Origin: a virus
Reading direction: 5' to 3' (one strand)
Virus record (IMG/VR): IMGVR_UViG_3300033821_000038
Coordinates: 1 to 40,514 of that record
DNA length: 40,514 nt
The notes under the pieces are model-generated. The model had not been told where the DNA came from. It did not search any database and saw only the letters and a list, made by a program, of their open reading frames with translations. Shown piece by piece: positions 13,698 to 19,734 of the stretch; the stretch's first letter is position 1; each line of letters starts with the position of its first letter. A program made the translations under genes and the position numbers.

Positions 13698-13772
13698 GTG
13701 GACGTGCTGGAATTGGTATACGGGTTGGCTTCAGACACCAATATTTTGAGGGTTCGAGTCCCTTCGTCCGCA
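13698..13772 (+). tRNA. tRNA-Leu(CAG), short variable loop
   Basis: GTGGACG pairs with CGTCCGC, and the T arm is GAGGG-TTCGAGT-CCCTT. The anticodon arm is TTGGC-TTCAGAC-ACCAA with a C-A mismatch at the loop, giving CAG. The variable region is only about 6 nt, unusual for a Leu tRNA, so the anticodon is somewhat uncertain. Confidence 0.7.
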
Positions 13773-13775
13773 CGA

Positions 13776-13843
13776 CCTTATTCTGGATAACGAAGCAAAT
13801 AGTTCCAGACACTTAGGCACGAAGTCATGGTTCGTGAATAAGG
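13776..13843 (+). ncRNA. tRNA-like folded spacer RNA
   Basis: CCTTATTC (13776-13783) pairs with GAATAAGG (13836-13843). Directly 5' of the closing strand is CACGAA-gtcatgg-TTCGTG, a stem with a 7-nt loop. An acceptor-like helix stacked on a T-arm-like hairpin recalls a tRNA half, but the loop lacks TTCRA and no anticodon arm is evident. Confidence 0.4.
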
Positions 13844-13849
13844 ACAACT

Positions 13850-13923
13850 GCCCCGTTGATGTAACTGGTAACCATACCTGTCTTAAAAGCAGTTTTCTCT
13901 CAGTCCGAATCTGAGACGGGGTA
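13850..13923 (+). tRNA. tRNA with UAA (Leu) anticodon, C55
   Basis: GCCCCGT pairs with ACGGGGT. The T arm is CTCAG-TCCGAAT-CTGAG, with C at position 55. The anticodon arm is CTGT-CTTAAAA-GCAG, giving UAA. The variable loop is short, unlike a normal Leu tRNA. TTA codons occur in leader 2. Confidence 0.75.
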
Positions 13924-13926
13924 CAA

Positions 13927-14058
13927 AGGTGAATGTGTTTGCTGTTTGCAGTAGCAAATGCCACCTGTGCCGAATGATTTGTAGAGAAGAAAGTAGTACT
14001 TTCCAATACATCATGTATCTGCAACATCTGATGATGGTTGAATCATTAAAAAGGCACA
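13927..14058 (+). ncRNA. Multi-stem structured RNA between tRNAs
   Basis: The first hairpin is AGGTG (13927-13931) with CACCT (13962-13966) enclosing TTTGCT/AGCAAA. The second domain is closed by TGTGCC (13966-13971) with GGCACA (14053-14058) and AATGATT (13973-13979) with AATCATT (14041-14047). It encloses GAAAGTagtACTTTC and ATACATcATGTAT. No ORF or T-loop is present. It recalls the stable RNAs of unknown role in the T4 tRNA cluster. Confidence 0.5.
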
Positions 14059-14061
14059 CAC

Positions 14062-14137
14062 GGGGCATTAGTTTAGTTGGCTAAAACATCTGCTTTGCAC
14101 GCAGAAGATTCCGGGGGTTCGACTCCCCCATGCTCCA
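14062..14137 (+). tRNA. tRNA-Ala(UGC)
   Basis: GGGGCAT pairs with ATGCTCC. The anticodon arm is TCTGC-TTTGCAC-GCAGA with anticodon UGC, and the T arm is GGGGG-TTCGACT-CCCCC. Confidence 0.95.
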
Positions 14138-14189
14138 CTAAACAATAGGATTCGATAGCAAACTTCTCCACTTTTCAGATTTTTCATAG

Positions 14190-14200
14190 TATTTATGTAA
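14190..14200 (+). promoter_or_regulatory. GTATTTATG phage promoter motif
   Basis: TAGTATTTATG lies about 20 bases before the HNH gene at 14212, in the standard spacing for this motif in the window. Confidence 0.45.
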
Positions 14201-14211
14201 AAGTAATTATT

Positions 14212-15183
14212 ATGAAAAATTGGAAAATGGGAAGAAAATTAATTGATGTGGTTTGTGCAAATTGCCAAAACATATTTAAAAAAACCGAATCTGAATTTAA
14301 TCGAAGTGAAAAAAACAATAAAAAACATTTTTGTTCAATTAAATGTAATAAAGATTATCGAAAAAAAAATAGTTTTAATCTTACTAAAAAATGTAAGTTT
14401 TGTGGTTCTGAATTTATTGGAGATAATATAAAAACTGCTTTTTGTTCACATAAATGTTCAGCATCATATAATAATAGAATGAGAACATGTAAAGAAAGAG
14501 TATATACTGAACAAGGAATGAAAAATATTCTTAATGCTAATAATAAAAGATATAACACACAAGAATATTATATTAATCCTAATTATTGCATTGAATGTAA
14601 TAAAATTCTTTCATTTGGCAAAAGAAATTGGAAATTTTGTTCGATTGAATGTAAAAAAATATATGATAGAAAGAATCTAACTGAATATCAAAAATATTAT
14701 AAAGAATGTCAATTTAAATTTAATCTATCGGATTATCCCAATGAATTTAATTTTAATTTAATTAAAGAATATGGTTGGTATCAAGCAAAAAATCATGGCA
14801 ATAATTTAAATGGTGTTAGTAGAGACCATATGATTTCTGTAAAATATGGATATGAAAATAATATAAGTCCTGAAATAATTAAACATCCTGCTAATTGTCA
14901 ATTAATGATACATAATGAAAATTCGAGTAAATGGAAAGCATGCTCAATTACTTCAGAAGAATTAAATAGTAGAATTATTGAATGGGATAATAAATACGGC
15001 TGCATCCATTGGCGAGGTAAGCAATCTCCAAAATTGTGCCGAAAGGTGTGCTTGTTCGATTCGAGCCAGCCGTGCAATGAAGCAATAGTAAAAATCGCAG
15101 GTGTGTACTGCAATCATCGTCCCTTCCAAAAGAACACCGATACCACTGAGGGCAGAAATGTACCCAAGAGCAATATCAGTTAG
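14212..15183 (+). CDS. HNH homing endonuclease with zinc knuckles
   Basis: The 323-residue protein has three Cys2-Cys2-type knuckles (VCANCQNIF..FCSIKCNKDY; CKFCGSEF..FCSHKC; CIECNK..FCSIECKKIY) and an HNH-like C-terminus: YGWYQAKNHGNNLNGVSRDHMISVKYGYENNISPEIIKHPANCQLMIHNENSSKWK. This C-terminal module is shared with the 36181 protein (NNLNGVSKDHIYSVYDGF..LKHPANCKLVQHIDNNKKK). After about residue 262 the frame runs through a tRNA gene (14996-15074) and beyond, so the last 60 residues are probably read-through rather than selected protein. Confidence 0.82.
   Translation: MKNWKMGRKLIDVVCANCQNIFKKTESEFNRSEKNNKKHFCSIKCNKDYRKKNSFNLTKKCKFCGSEFIGDNIKTAFCSHKCSASYNNRMRTCKERVYTEQGMKNILNANNKRYNTQEYYINPNYCIECNKILSFGKRNWKFCSIECKKIYDRKNLTEYQKYYKECQFKFNLSDYPNEFNFNLIKEYGWYQAKNHGNNLNGVSRDHMISVKYGYENNISPEIIKHPANCQLMIHNENSSKWKACSITSEELNSRIIEWDNKYGCIHWRGKQSPKLCRKVCLFDSSQPCNEAIVKIAGVYCNHRPFQKNTDTTEGRNVPKSNIS
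14996..15074 (+). tRNA. tRNA with CCA (Trp) anticodon on Leu-like body, inside HNH frame
   Basis: ACGGCTG pairs with CAGCCGT, and the T arm is GCTTG-TTCGATT-CGAGC. The anticodon arm GCAAT-CTCCAAA-ATTGT gives CCA. The 12-nt variable region (GCC-gaaa-GGT) is class-II-like, and the D stem is weak. A TGG codon in leader 2 supports a Trp role. It overlaps the HNH reading frame. Confidence 0.75.
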
Positions 15184-15191
15184 CAGTACAC
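15103..15191 (+). ncRNA. Structured spacer RNA after tRNA-Trp-like gene
   Basis: GTGTACTGC (15103-15111) is perfectly complementary over 9 bases to GCAGTACAC (15183-15191), enclosing about 70 bases with minor internal pairing (CCCT/AGGG). The hairpin CTATTgtttcagAATAG follows. It overlaps the tail of the HNH frame. Confidence 0.4.
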
Positions 15192-15309
15192 TATTGTTTC
15201 AGAATAGTAGAATTATTTGTAACCTTTTAAGATTTTATTTCGTATAAGTATTAATTTAACAAGAAAGGAGCATGCCTTCAAAACATTAAAATTCAGATAT
15301 CGCAAAACA

Positions 15310-15501
15310 TTGTGGTGGAAATTCATACATTACAATTACTTCCACAAGCAACTCTTTAAGAAATATTATATTCAAAAGAGAAGAAAACCATTCAGTGACA
15401 GAGAAATCAGGAAATATCAATTATACATTAAATTGGATGATCTGATAACATTAAGAAAGATTGATTGGCTACGAGAATTTATTTGGAGATTAGAACCTTG
15501 A
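15310..15501 (+). CDS. Small basic protein, start uncertain
   Basis: The open frame encodes WWKFIHYNYFHKQLFKKYYIQKRRKPFSDREIRKYQLYIKLDDLITLRKIDWLREFIWRLEP, a basic aromatic peptide with coherent composition. No ATG is available in frame. TTG at 15310 is one possible start, and the frame stays open to an ATT at 15250. An AAAGGAG stretch at about 15264 precedes an out-of-frame ATG. The gene is plausible but not certain. Confidence 0.35.
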   Translation: MWWKFIHYNYFHKQLFKKYYIQKRRKPFSDREIRKYQLYIKLDDLITLRKIDWLREFIWRLEP

Positions 15502-15568
15502 ATATTTTCTGTATTTATTTATAATATTATTTGTTTTTCTTAATATTAAATCTTAATTTTGACACATT

Positions 15569-16303
15569 ATGTTGATTATATCAAAGAGAAAGGATTATTA
15601 TGACGGTGTTGTTGGCACAATGGGTGTTGATAAAACTATTGTTTATAATCGTGATACAATTGAGCTTGAAAATCGTAGCACACCAAGTGCTTTCAAGGGA
15701 AAGGATGGCTTTTGGGGTCTAAAGTATAGAGAAACACCTTTTCATGAATTAAGTTATGTTAGTATTAAAAAAAAATATAAAAATATTTGTGATGAACATG
15801 CTCATTTCATTATTGGATTTTGTGGAAAACTTTATATTGGCTGGAAACTTTACAGAGAAATAGATATTGAAACTCATGCTATAAGTACTGAGTTCACATA
15901 TGATACTGAATATATGCAGATTATCTTAGAAGAAAAAAGTTGGCATAATAATCTTGCAGACAATATAAATTATGTTTTATCATATAATGCTTTGCCAATA
16001 TTCAGAGAATTAAAAGTACCTGTTTTTTTATATGACGGAGATTTTGGCAGAACAGCATTTAATAAAAAACGTAGTATATATAATGATCTTAAACCAAAAT
16101 TTTTTGTTAATCCACTTTTAAAGGATTATGAATTTTACAAAGTATTTGACACGTTTCAGGCATTTCAGGAAGTAAGTATGTTCATGGGTGGAGTACTTGG
16201 TGCTGGTGAAAAAGAAATAACTGAAGTTGCAGATAAATATAAGATTACACAACATGGTTTTAATAAATTCTCATTCAGAAAAGATAAAGAAGTAAAGAAA
16301 TGA
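15569..16303 (+). CDS. Conserved large-phage protein of unknown function
   Basis: The 244-residue protein begins MLIISKRKDYYDGVVGTMGVDKTIVYNRDTIEL and ends ITQHGFNKFSFRK. Proteins with this opening (KKDYYDG..G.DKTIVY) and closing (HGFDKWSFRK-type) pattern recur in large phages; the function is not known to me. TTTG at about 15528 with TAATTTTG near 15555 forms a Bacteroidetes-type promoter. Its stop overlaps the next gene's start (ATGA), beginning a run of three tightly packed genes. Confidence 0.75.
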   Translation: MLIISKRKDYYDGVVGTMGVDKTIVYNRDTIELENRSTPSAFKGKDGFWGLKYRETPFHELSYVSIKKKYKNICDEHAHFIIGFCGKLYIGWKLYREIDIETHAISTEFTYDTEYMQIILEEKSWHNNLADNINYVLSYNALPIFRELKVPVFLYDGDFGRTAFNKKRSIYNDLKPKFFVNPLLKDYEFYKVFDTFQAFQEVSMFMGGVLGAGEKEITEVADKYKITQHGFNKFSFRKDKEVKK

Positions 16304-16563
16304 AAAAGTCAATACGTGAAGCATATGGAACTAAACCAGTTAATCCTGCATATTATGATACAATCAAGATCACTGGTGAAAAAGAACCAATTGGATTAAT
16401 GGAAGAGATAAGACAACATGAAGCCAATAAACCACCAGTAAGAATTGAAGAAGAACTGCAAAGACTGAATGTAGTGAATAGAAAACCAAAAGTTATGACA
16501 ATATATGGCGGATTTGAATTCATTGAAAAATTAAGAAAAGCATTATTTAAATACTTTAAATAA
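16300..16563 (+). CDS. Small unknown protein
   Basis: This 87-residue basic protein (IREAYGTKPVNPAYYDTIKITGEKEPIGLMEEIRQHEANKPPVRIEEELQRL) overlaps the upstream stop by 4 bases and is followed by another gene after 1 base, so it belongs to a compact operon. No motif is recognised. Confidence 0.65.
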   Translation: MKKSIREAYGTKPVNPAYYDTIKITGEKEPIGLMEEIRQHEANKPPVRIEEELQRLNVVNRKPKVMTIYGGFEFIEKLRKALFKYFK

Positions 16564-16564
16564 A

Positions 16565-16771
16565 ATGGAAAACTTCAACAAAATAAAAACAGAAATTAAG
16601 GCACAACTTGATAAAGCAGAATATGCTGGTGATTTATCGGACATTGGTAATGAAATTGGCATAGTAATCGGTAATCATCTTAGTGTCTGGAAAACTGGTT
16701 ATAATTTTGATGATTTTATAAACGGTGTGAAACACGGAATATCATTATCAGACAAAACACATGGTCGATAG
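16565..16771 (+). CDS. Small unknown protein upstream of tmRNA locus
   Basis: The 68-residue protein (FNKIKTEIKAQLDKAEYAGDLSDIGNEIGIVIGNHLSVWKTGYNFDDFINGVKHGISL) is probably helical. Its TAG stop ends at 16771, at the first base of the repeated GGTATTTATAAATG sequence that introduces both copies of the tmRNA 5' end. Confidence 0.65.
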   Translation: MENFNKIKTEIKAQLDKAEYAGDLSDIGNEIGIVIGNHLSVWKTGYNFDDFINGVKHGISLSDKTHGR

Positions 16772-16825
16772 GTATTTATAAATGTTCTTTAAAAATAATT
16801 GGGGGTGGTTTGGTTTTGACAGCAA
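16771..16825 (+). repeat. Left copy of tmRNA promoter plus 5' end
   Basis: The 28 bases at 16771-16798 (GGTATTTATAAATG...AAAAATAA) are identical to 17499-17526. They are followed by GGGGGTGGTTTGGTTTTGAC, which matches the first 20 bases of the tmRNA at 17528 at all but three positions. After GACAGCAAAC the homing endonuclease begins. The copy lacks the rest of the tmRNA. Confidence 0.85.
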
Positions 16826-16831
16826 ACATAA

Positions 16832-17509
16832 ATGAAGAAGCGAGTTAAATGCAAAATATGTGGTAAAAATTTTAATTATAAAGGTATTAAAGTTCACATA
16901 TGGAGAGTACATACAAAGGAAGGAATATTATTTAATCCATTTAAAAATTATAATGGCGGAAAAATTGCATGGAATAAGGGATTAACTGGTTTTACTGCAT
17001 GGAATAAAGGAATGACTGGCGAAAAGGCAACTTTTTATAATAAAAAACATACTGAAAAAGCAAAGGATAAAATTAGAGAATCAAGCAGTATAATAATGAA
17101 ACGTTCATGGGAAAATGGCTCATTTGATAATAAATCATATGATACAAATAAAATATTTTCATCAAAAAACGAAAGAATAATATGTAAATATTTTAAATCA
17201 AAATATCCAGAACATGAATGGAAAAGTGGTGGTAGAATAAAATATAATGGTATTGGTCTTGTTAGAGACTTATATTCGGATATATTAAAAATTTGCTTTG
17301 AGTATGATGGAATTTGGCACTTCAAAGATATTAAGGGTCAATTAAAAGACAAACAAAAAAAAGATAAATGCTTGGAAGAATGGTGTTTATTTAACAATTA
17401 TCGTTTAATTAGAATTGACGAAAATGTTTATGTAAATCCAGAACAGATTGAAAATTTAATATATAATACAATTGAACAAATAATTAAACTTGGTGACAGG
17501 TATTTATAA
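16832..17509 (+). CDS. Homing endonuclease inserted at the tmRNA gene
   Basis: The 225-residue protein has an N-terminal zinc finger (CKICGKNFNYKGIKVHIWRVH), then NUMOD3-like repeats (AWNKGLTGFTAWNKGMTGEKATFYNKKHTEKAKDKI). The C-terminus is a Vsr/PD-(D/E)XK-like nuclease domain (NERIICKYF..GLVRDLYSDILKICFEYDGIWHF). It sits between a truncated and a full copy of the tmRNA 5' region. Its stop codon TAA is part of the second promoter repeat. The start context ATAAATGAAGA is identical to 11 bases around the tmRNA resume codon. It is probably a free-standing homing endonuclease that targets tmRNA genes. Confidence 0.87.
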   Translation: MKKRVKCKICGKNFNYKGIKVHIWRVHTKEGILFNPFKNYNGGKIAWNKGLTGFTAWNKGMTGEKATFYNKKHTEKAKDKIRESSSIIMKRSWENGSFDNKSYDTNKIFSSKNERIICKYFKSKYPEHEWKSGGRIKYNGIGLVRDLYSDILKICFEYDGIWHFKDIKGQLKDKQKKDKCLEEWCLFNNYRLIRIDENVYVNPEQIENLIYNTIEQIIKLGDRYL

Positions 17510-17547
17510 ATGTTCTTTAAAAATAACGGGGGTGACTTGGCTTTGAC
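17499..17547 (+). repeat. Right copy of tmRNA promoter plus 5' end (functional)
   Basis: It is identical to the left copy for 28 bases and then leads into the full tmRNA. It contains the GTATTTATA motif and a TGTTCTTTAAAAATA boxA-like stretch, and is the likely promoter and leader of the tmRNA. Confidence 0.85.
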
Positions 17548-17880
17548 TGAATGTCAGACTGGTAATATAAGCAAGTAGTAGTTGAATCGGACTACTTTAA
17601 AAAGGTTCAAAAAATAAATGAAGACATTATGTCTATCTTAACTTCTTTAACAAGAGGTGGCGTATTTGCAGAGAGTGCTGAACTCGCAATGGCAGCTTAA
17701 GAGAGCGAAAAACACAGCAAAAAACTCCTAACTTGAAGGGAAGTAAAATAAATTCAAGACAGTTTTATAGTTGTTCTGGAATAATACAATTAATATTTTG
17801 TTGATTAAGAAAAATCAAATAAACTTGTAGAAATTTTATTATTCGCATTCAACACACGGGTTCGACTCCCGTCACCTCCA
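17528..17880 (+). ncRNA. ssrA: tmRNA (transfer-messenger RNA) with long tag
   Basis: GGGGGTGA pairs with TCACCTCC and the discriminator is A. The T arm is ACGGG-TTCGACT-CCCGT. GAATG near 17550 can pair with CATTC near 17845 (helix 2), and AAGTAGT/ACTACTT forms a pseudoknot-1 stem. AAAAAATAAAT before GAA resembles AAAAAATAGTC before the E. coli resume codon. Reading from GAA gives a 26-residue tag that begins EDIMSILTSLTRGG and ends VFAESAELAMAA before TAA. tmRNA rescues stalled ribosomes and tags the nascent protein for proteolysis. Host tags are usually about 10 residues, so this one is long. Confidence 0.92.
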
Positions 17881-17904
17881 CAATTTATTGAAAATCAATT
17901 GGTT

Positions 17905-18213
17905 ATGACAACATATAACAAATTAGTAAGGGACAAAATCTTGAAAATAATTAAAAAATCTGGTTCAGGTTATAAATATCATATTGCTAAAGATGATGCC
18001 GAATATCTTGTCAAACTTTACGAAAAACTCGATGAAGAAATTGGAGAATTTAAAGAAAAGCCAAGTGTAGATGAATTTGCAGATATACTGGAAGTAATAG
18101 AAAGCATTGGTAAATTTTACGGATTTCATTTAGATAAAGTTAAAGAAGCAAAACAAACAAAAAAATTTAATCGTGGCAGTTTTGACAACAGAATAATACT
18201 TGAAGAATCATAA
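17905..18213 (+). CDS. MazG-like / phosphoribosyl-ATP pyrophosphohydrolase-like protein
   Basis: The 102-residue protein starts at ATG 17905. YNKLVRDKILKIIKKSGSGYKYHIAKDDAEYLVKLYEKLDEEIGEFKEKPSVDEFADILEVIESIGKFYG carries the EExxE...D(x)xxD helix pattern of the all-alpha NTP pyrophosphohydrolase superfamily and the YNKLVRDKI opening of its phage and bacterial small members. These proteins clean aberrant nucleotides or lower (p)ppGpp. It lies 25 bases after the tmRNA and one base before a tRNA-Leu. Confidence 0.82.
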   Translation: MTTYNKLVRDKILKIIKKSGSGYKYHIAKDDAEYLVKLYEKLDEEIGEFKEKPSVDEFADILEVIESIGKFYGFHLDKVKEAKQTKKFNRGSFDNRIILEES

Positions 18214-18214
18214 T

Positions 18215-18299
18215 GGCGTAGTGGTGGAATTGGTAGACACGCAGGACTTAAAATCCTGTGCTCCCAAAGGGCGTGTGGGTTCGACTCCCATCTTCGCTA
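18215..18299 (+). tRNA. tRNA-Leu(UAA)
   Basis: GGCGTAG pairs with CTTCGCT (one T-T). The anticodon arm is CAGGA-CTTAAAA-TCCTG with anticodon UAA. The long variable arm is TGCTCCCAAAGGGCGT, and the T arm is GTGGG-TTCGACT-CCCAT. It starts one base after the preceding stop codon. Confidence 0.92.
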
Positions 18300-18314
18300 C
18301 TAATAAAAAATAAA

Positions 18315-18590
18315 ATGAAAATACCTATTGACATATTATTTGAAAATTGCAAGAAAGCAGTTAGAAAAGAAATTCGAAAAGATTGCTGGAAAGAAGCGTA
18401 TGTAATTCTTGAGCTTTGTGATGAAAAAGATCGTCAGGAGTTTTTAAAATACAGTAAGAAACTGGATAGAGGCAATCTTTGCTGTCTTGTATTAGATTAT
18501 GCTAAGAAAAAATTAGTTGCTGAAGGTAAAATGGAACAGAAAGAATCTGATTGTTTTCATGACCCAGCAGACTTATTTAAAATGAATTGA
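18315..18590 (+). CDS. Small unknown protein
   Basis: The 91-residue protein starts at ATG 18315; the frame extends upstream only through the tRNA-Leu gene. It is helical and charged (DILFENCKKAVRKEIRKDCWKEAYVILELCDEKDRQEFLKYSKKLDRGNLCCLVLDYAKKK) with several Cys residues. No family is recognised. The next small gene starts 2 bases after its stop. Confidence 0.65.
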   Translation: MKIPIDILFENCKKAVRKEIRKDCWKEAYVILELCDEKDRQEFLKYSKKLDRGNLCCLVLDYAKKKLVAEGKMEQKESDCFHDPADLFKMN

Positions 18591-18592
18591 TT

Positions 18593-18706
18593 ATGACCAA
18601 AATAATTAAAGGCAAATCAAAAGAAGATGATTGTCATTGTGGCAAACCTCTCAGGATTAATGACCCAAGAAAAAAAAGAATTATCAGAGTTATAAAGAAA
18701 AAATAA
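18593..18706 (+). CDS. Very small basic protein with CHCGKP motif
   Basis: This 37-residue ORF encodes MTKIIKGKSKEDDCHCGKPL and then RINDPRKKRIIRVIKKK. It starts 2 bases after the previous stop and ends one base before tRNA-Leu(CAA). The CxC motif and basic tail suggest a nucleic-acid or metal-binding peptide. Its position in a tight series supports translation. Confidence 0.55.
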   Translation: MTKIIKGKSKEDDCHCGKPLRINDPRKKRIIRVIKKK

Positions 18707-18707
18707 A

Positions 18708-18788
18708 CCTCAAGTGATGGAATGGTAGACTTGCTGGTTTCAAAAACCAGTGTCGAAAGGCGTGCGGGTTCAAGTCCCGCCTTGAGGA
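18708..18788 (+). tRNA. tRNA-Leu(CAA)
   Basis: CCTCAAG pairs with CTTGAGG. The anticodon arm is CTGGT-TTCAAAA-ACCAG with anticodon CAA. The long variable arm is TGTCGAAAGGCGT, and the T arm is GCGGG-TTCAAGT-CCCGC. It decodes TTG, used twice in leader 2. Confidence 0.93.
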
Positions 18789-18827
18789 CAAATAACAATG
18801 GATGTCGAGACTAAGCCAACTGGCAGG

Positions 18828-18890
18828 AATCTAATGCTAATGACCCGAAAAAGGTGCAATGATGGGCGACACGACATTAGATTTTTTATT
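18828..18890 (+). terminator. Long-loop hairpin terminator after tRNA-Leu
   Basis: AATCTAATG (18828-18836) pairs perfectly with CATTAGATT (18875-18883), followed by a T-run. The 38-base loop contains further complementary bits, so this could equally be a structured spacer RNA ending in a terminator. Confidence 0.55.
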
Positions 18891-18966
18891 AGTATTTATT
18901 TAAAAAGTAATTTATGAAAAAATTAACCTTAGATTTCTTGTAACGCACTAAAGCGTATACAAGATT

Positions 18967-19257
18967 ATGGGAAATAAAAAAATCGTAGAAACAACTACTA
19001 ATCGTGGTGAATTCAATCGTGCTTATAAACAGCACCTTGAAAAAAGTGGAAAAATTCACTGTTCACGTTGTCCTTATCATCGTCATGAAAATGATGGTAG
19101 GAAATTTTATGGTGGTAATAAAAAACGTATCAGATATCCTAACTGGAAACTGGTATCAAAAAATCCACAACAATGGATGGAAAAATCAGTAACCTTAGTT
19201 GAAAAAACTTATGGTTATGGTAGATGGGAAAGAAATTATACTTTAATTAAATTTTAG
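18967..19257 (+). CDS. Small Cys/His protein
   Basis: The 96-residue basic protein has CSRCPYHRHEN, a possible zinc site, then RIRYPNWKLVSKNPQQWMEKSVTLVEKTYGYGRWERN. A GTATTTATT motif lies near 18891, and a 9-codon ORF (MKKLTLDFL) lies between it and this gene. The PNWKL..KNPQQWM pattern is seen in other phage and Bacteroidetes small proteins of unknown role. Confidence 0.65.
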   Translation: MGNKKIVETTTNRGEFNRAYKQHLEKSGKIHCSRCPYHRHENDGRKFYGGNKKRIRYPNWKLVSKNPQQWMEKSVTLVEKTYGYGRWERNYTLIKF

Positions 19258-19268
19258 AAGTGTGGCAC

Positions 19269-19341
19269 ACCGCTATCTGTCCAACGGATAAGACGGCTCT
19301 TTCATAAGGAGTAGATATTAGTTCGATTCTAATTAGCGGTA
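19269..19341 (+). tRNA. tRNA-Met(CAU)
   Basis: ACCGCTA pairs with TAGCGGT, and the T arm is ATTAG-TTCGATT-CTAAT. The anticodon arm GCTCT-TTCATAA-GGAGT gives CAU. Elongator Met is the simplest reading; an Ile tRNA with lysidine-modified CAU cannot be excluded. Confidence 0.85.
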
Positions 19342-19345
19342 CAAA

Positions 19346-19372
19346 AAAAATCCATCGAATTCGATGGATTTA
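19346..19372. terminator. Bidirectional terminator
   Basis: AAATCCATCGAATTCGATGGATTT is a perfect palindrome flanked by A and T runs, between the tRNA-Met and the converging minus-strand genes. Confidence 0.75.
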
Positions 19373-19385
19373 AATTTCCAACATG

Positions 19386-19703
19386 TTATACTGCAGGTGG
19401 TGCAGGTGGAGTTTTATGAAATAATTTATTTATTTCAAGTCCCTGTATTAAAACATAGTATGCTATCATTGCATATAACCATATTCTAACAACAAGAGTA
19501 GCAAAACCAGTACCTGTTCTACCTTTAAGTGTCAAAAATGCAAGTAAAACTACAACAAAATTAGCTATTTCTTTCCAATTTTTTATAATCCACTTAAGTT
19601 CTGAACCCAAAAACCATGTTTTGAATTTCAACCACAATCCTTTTAACCAAGGAAGTACAATTGCTTTAAGCCAAGCTACGAAATTTTTCCAAAGATTTTT
19701 CAT
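19386..19703 (-). CDS. Small membrane protein
   Basis: This 105-residue Trp-rich protein has an amphipathic N-terminus (LWKNFVAWLKAIVLPWLKGLWLKFKTWFLG) and two hydrophobic segments (ANFVVVLLAFLTL and TLVVRIWLYAMIAYYVLIQ), ending HKTPPAPPAV. It could be a holin-like or inner-membrane protein; no lysis partner is adjacent. It is the last of three minus-strand genes. Confidence 0.6.
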   Translation of the reverse strand: MKNLWKNFVAWLKAIVLPWLKGLWLKFKTWFLGSELKWIIKNWKEIANFVVVLLAFLTLKGRTGTGFATLVVRIWLYAMIAYYVLIQGLEINKLFHKTPPAPPAV

Positions 19704-19734
19704 TTTAATAATTTTTATATAAATAATGTTATTT

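Noticed and set aside
13850-13923. Ochre-suppressor tRNA (UUA anticodon) suggesting stop-codon recoding
   Set aside because: Only a shifted loop gives UUA, and that breaks the anticodon stem; the paired reading is UAA (Leu). Genes in the window use TAA normally as stop, with no in-frame stops in conserved domains.
13396-14068. Long open frames on both strands through the tRNA array, some with peptides like GRRDSNPQ or PLIRSRP
   Set aside because: They are read through conserved tRNA T-arm and acceptor sequences and have no promoters or sensible starts; they are well-known false ORFs of tRNA clusters. The same applies to frames at 7537-7949, 25475-25748, 37173-37550 and 37747-38304.
18905-18950. 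Leader peptide MKKLTLDFL before the 18967 gene
   Set aside because: Nine codons with no terminator and no complementary segment; there is not enough to call an attenuator.
19386-19703. Holin call for the small membrane protein
   Set aside because: Two hydrophobic segments alone do not establish a holin, and no endolysin or spanin gene is adjacent.
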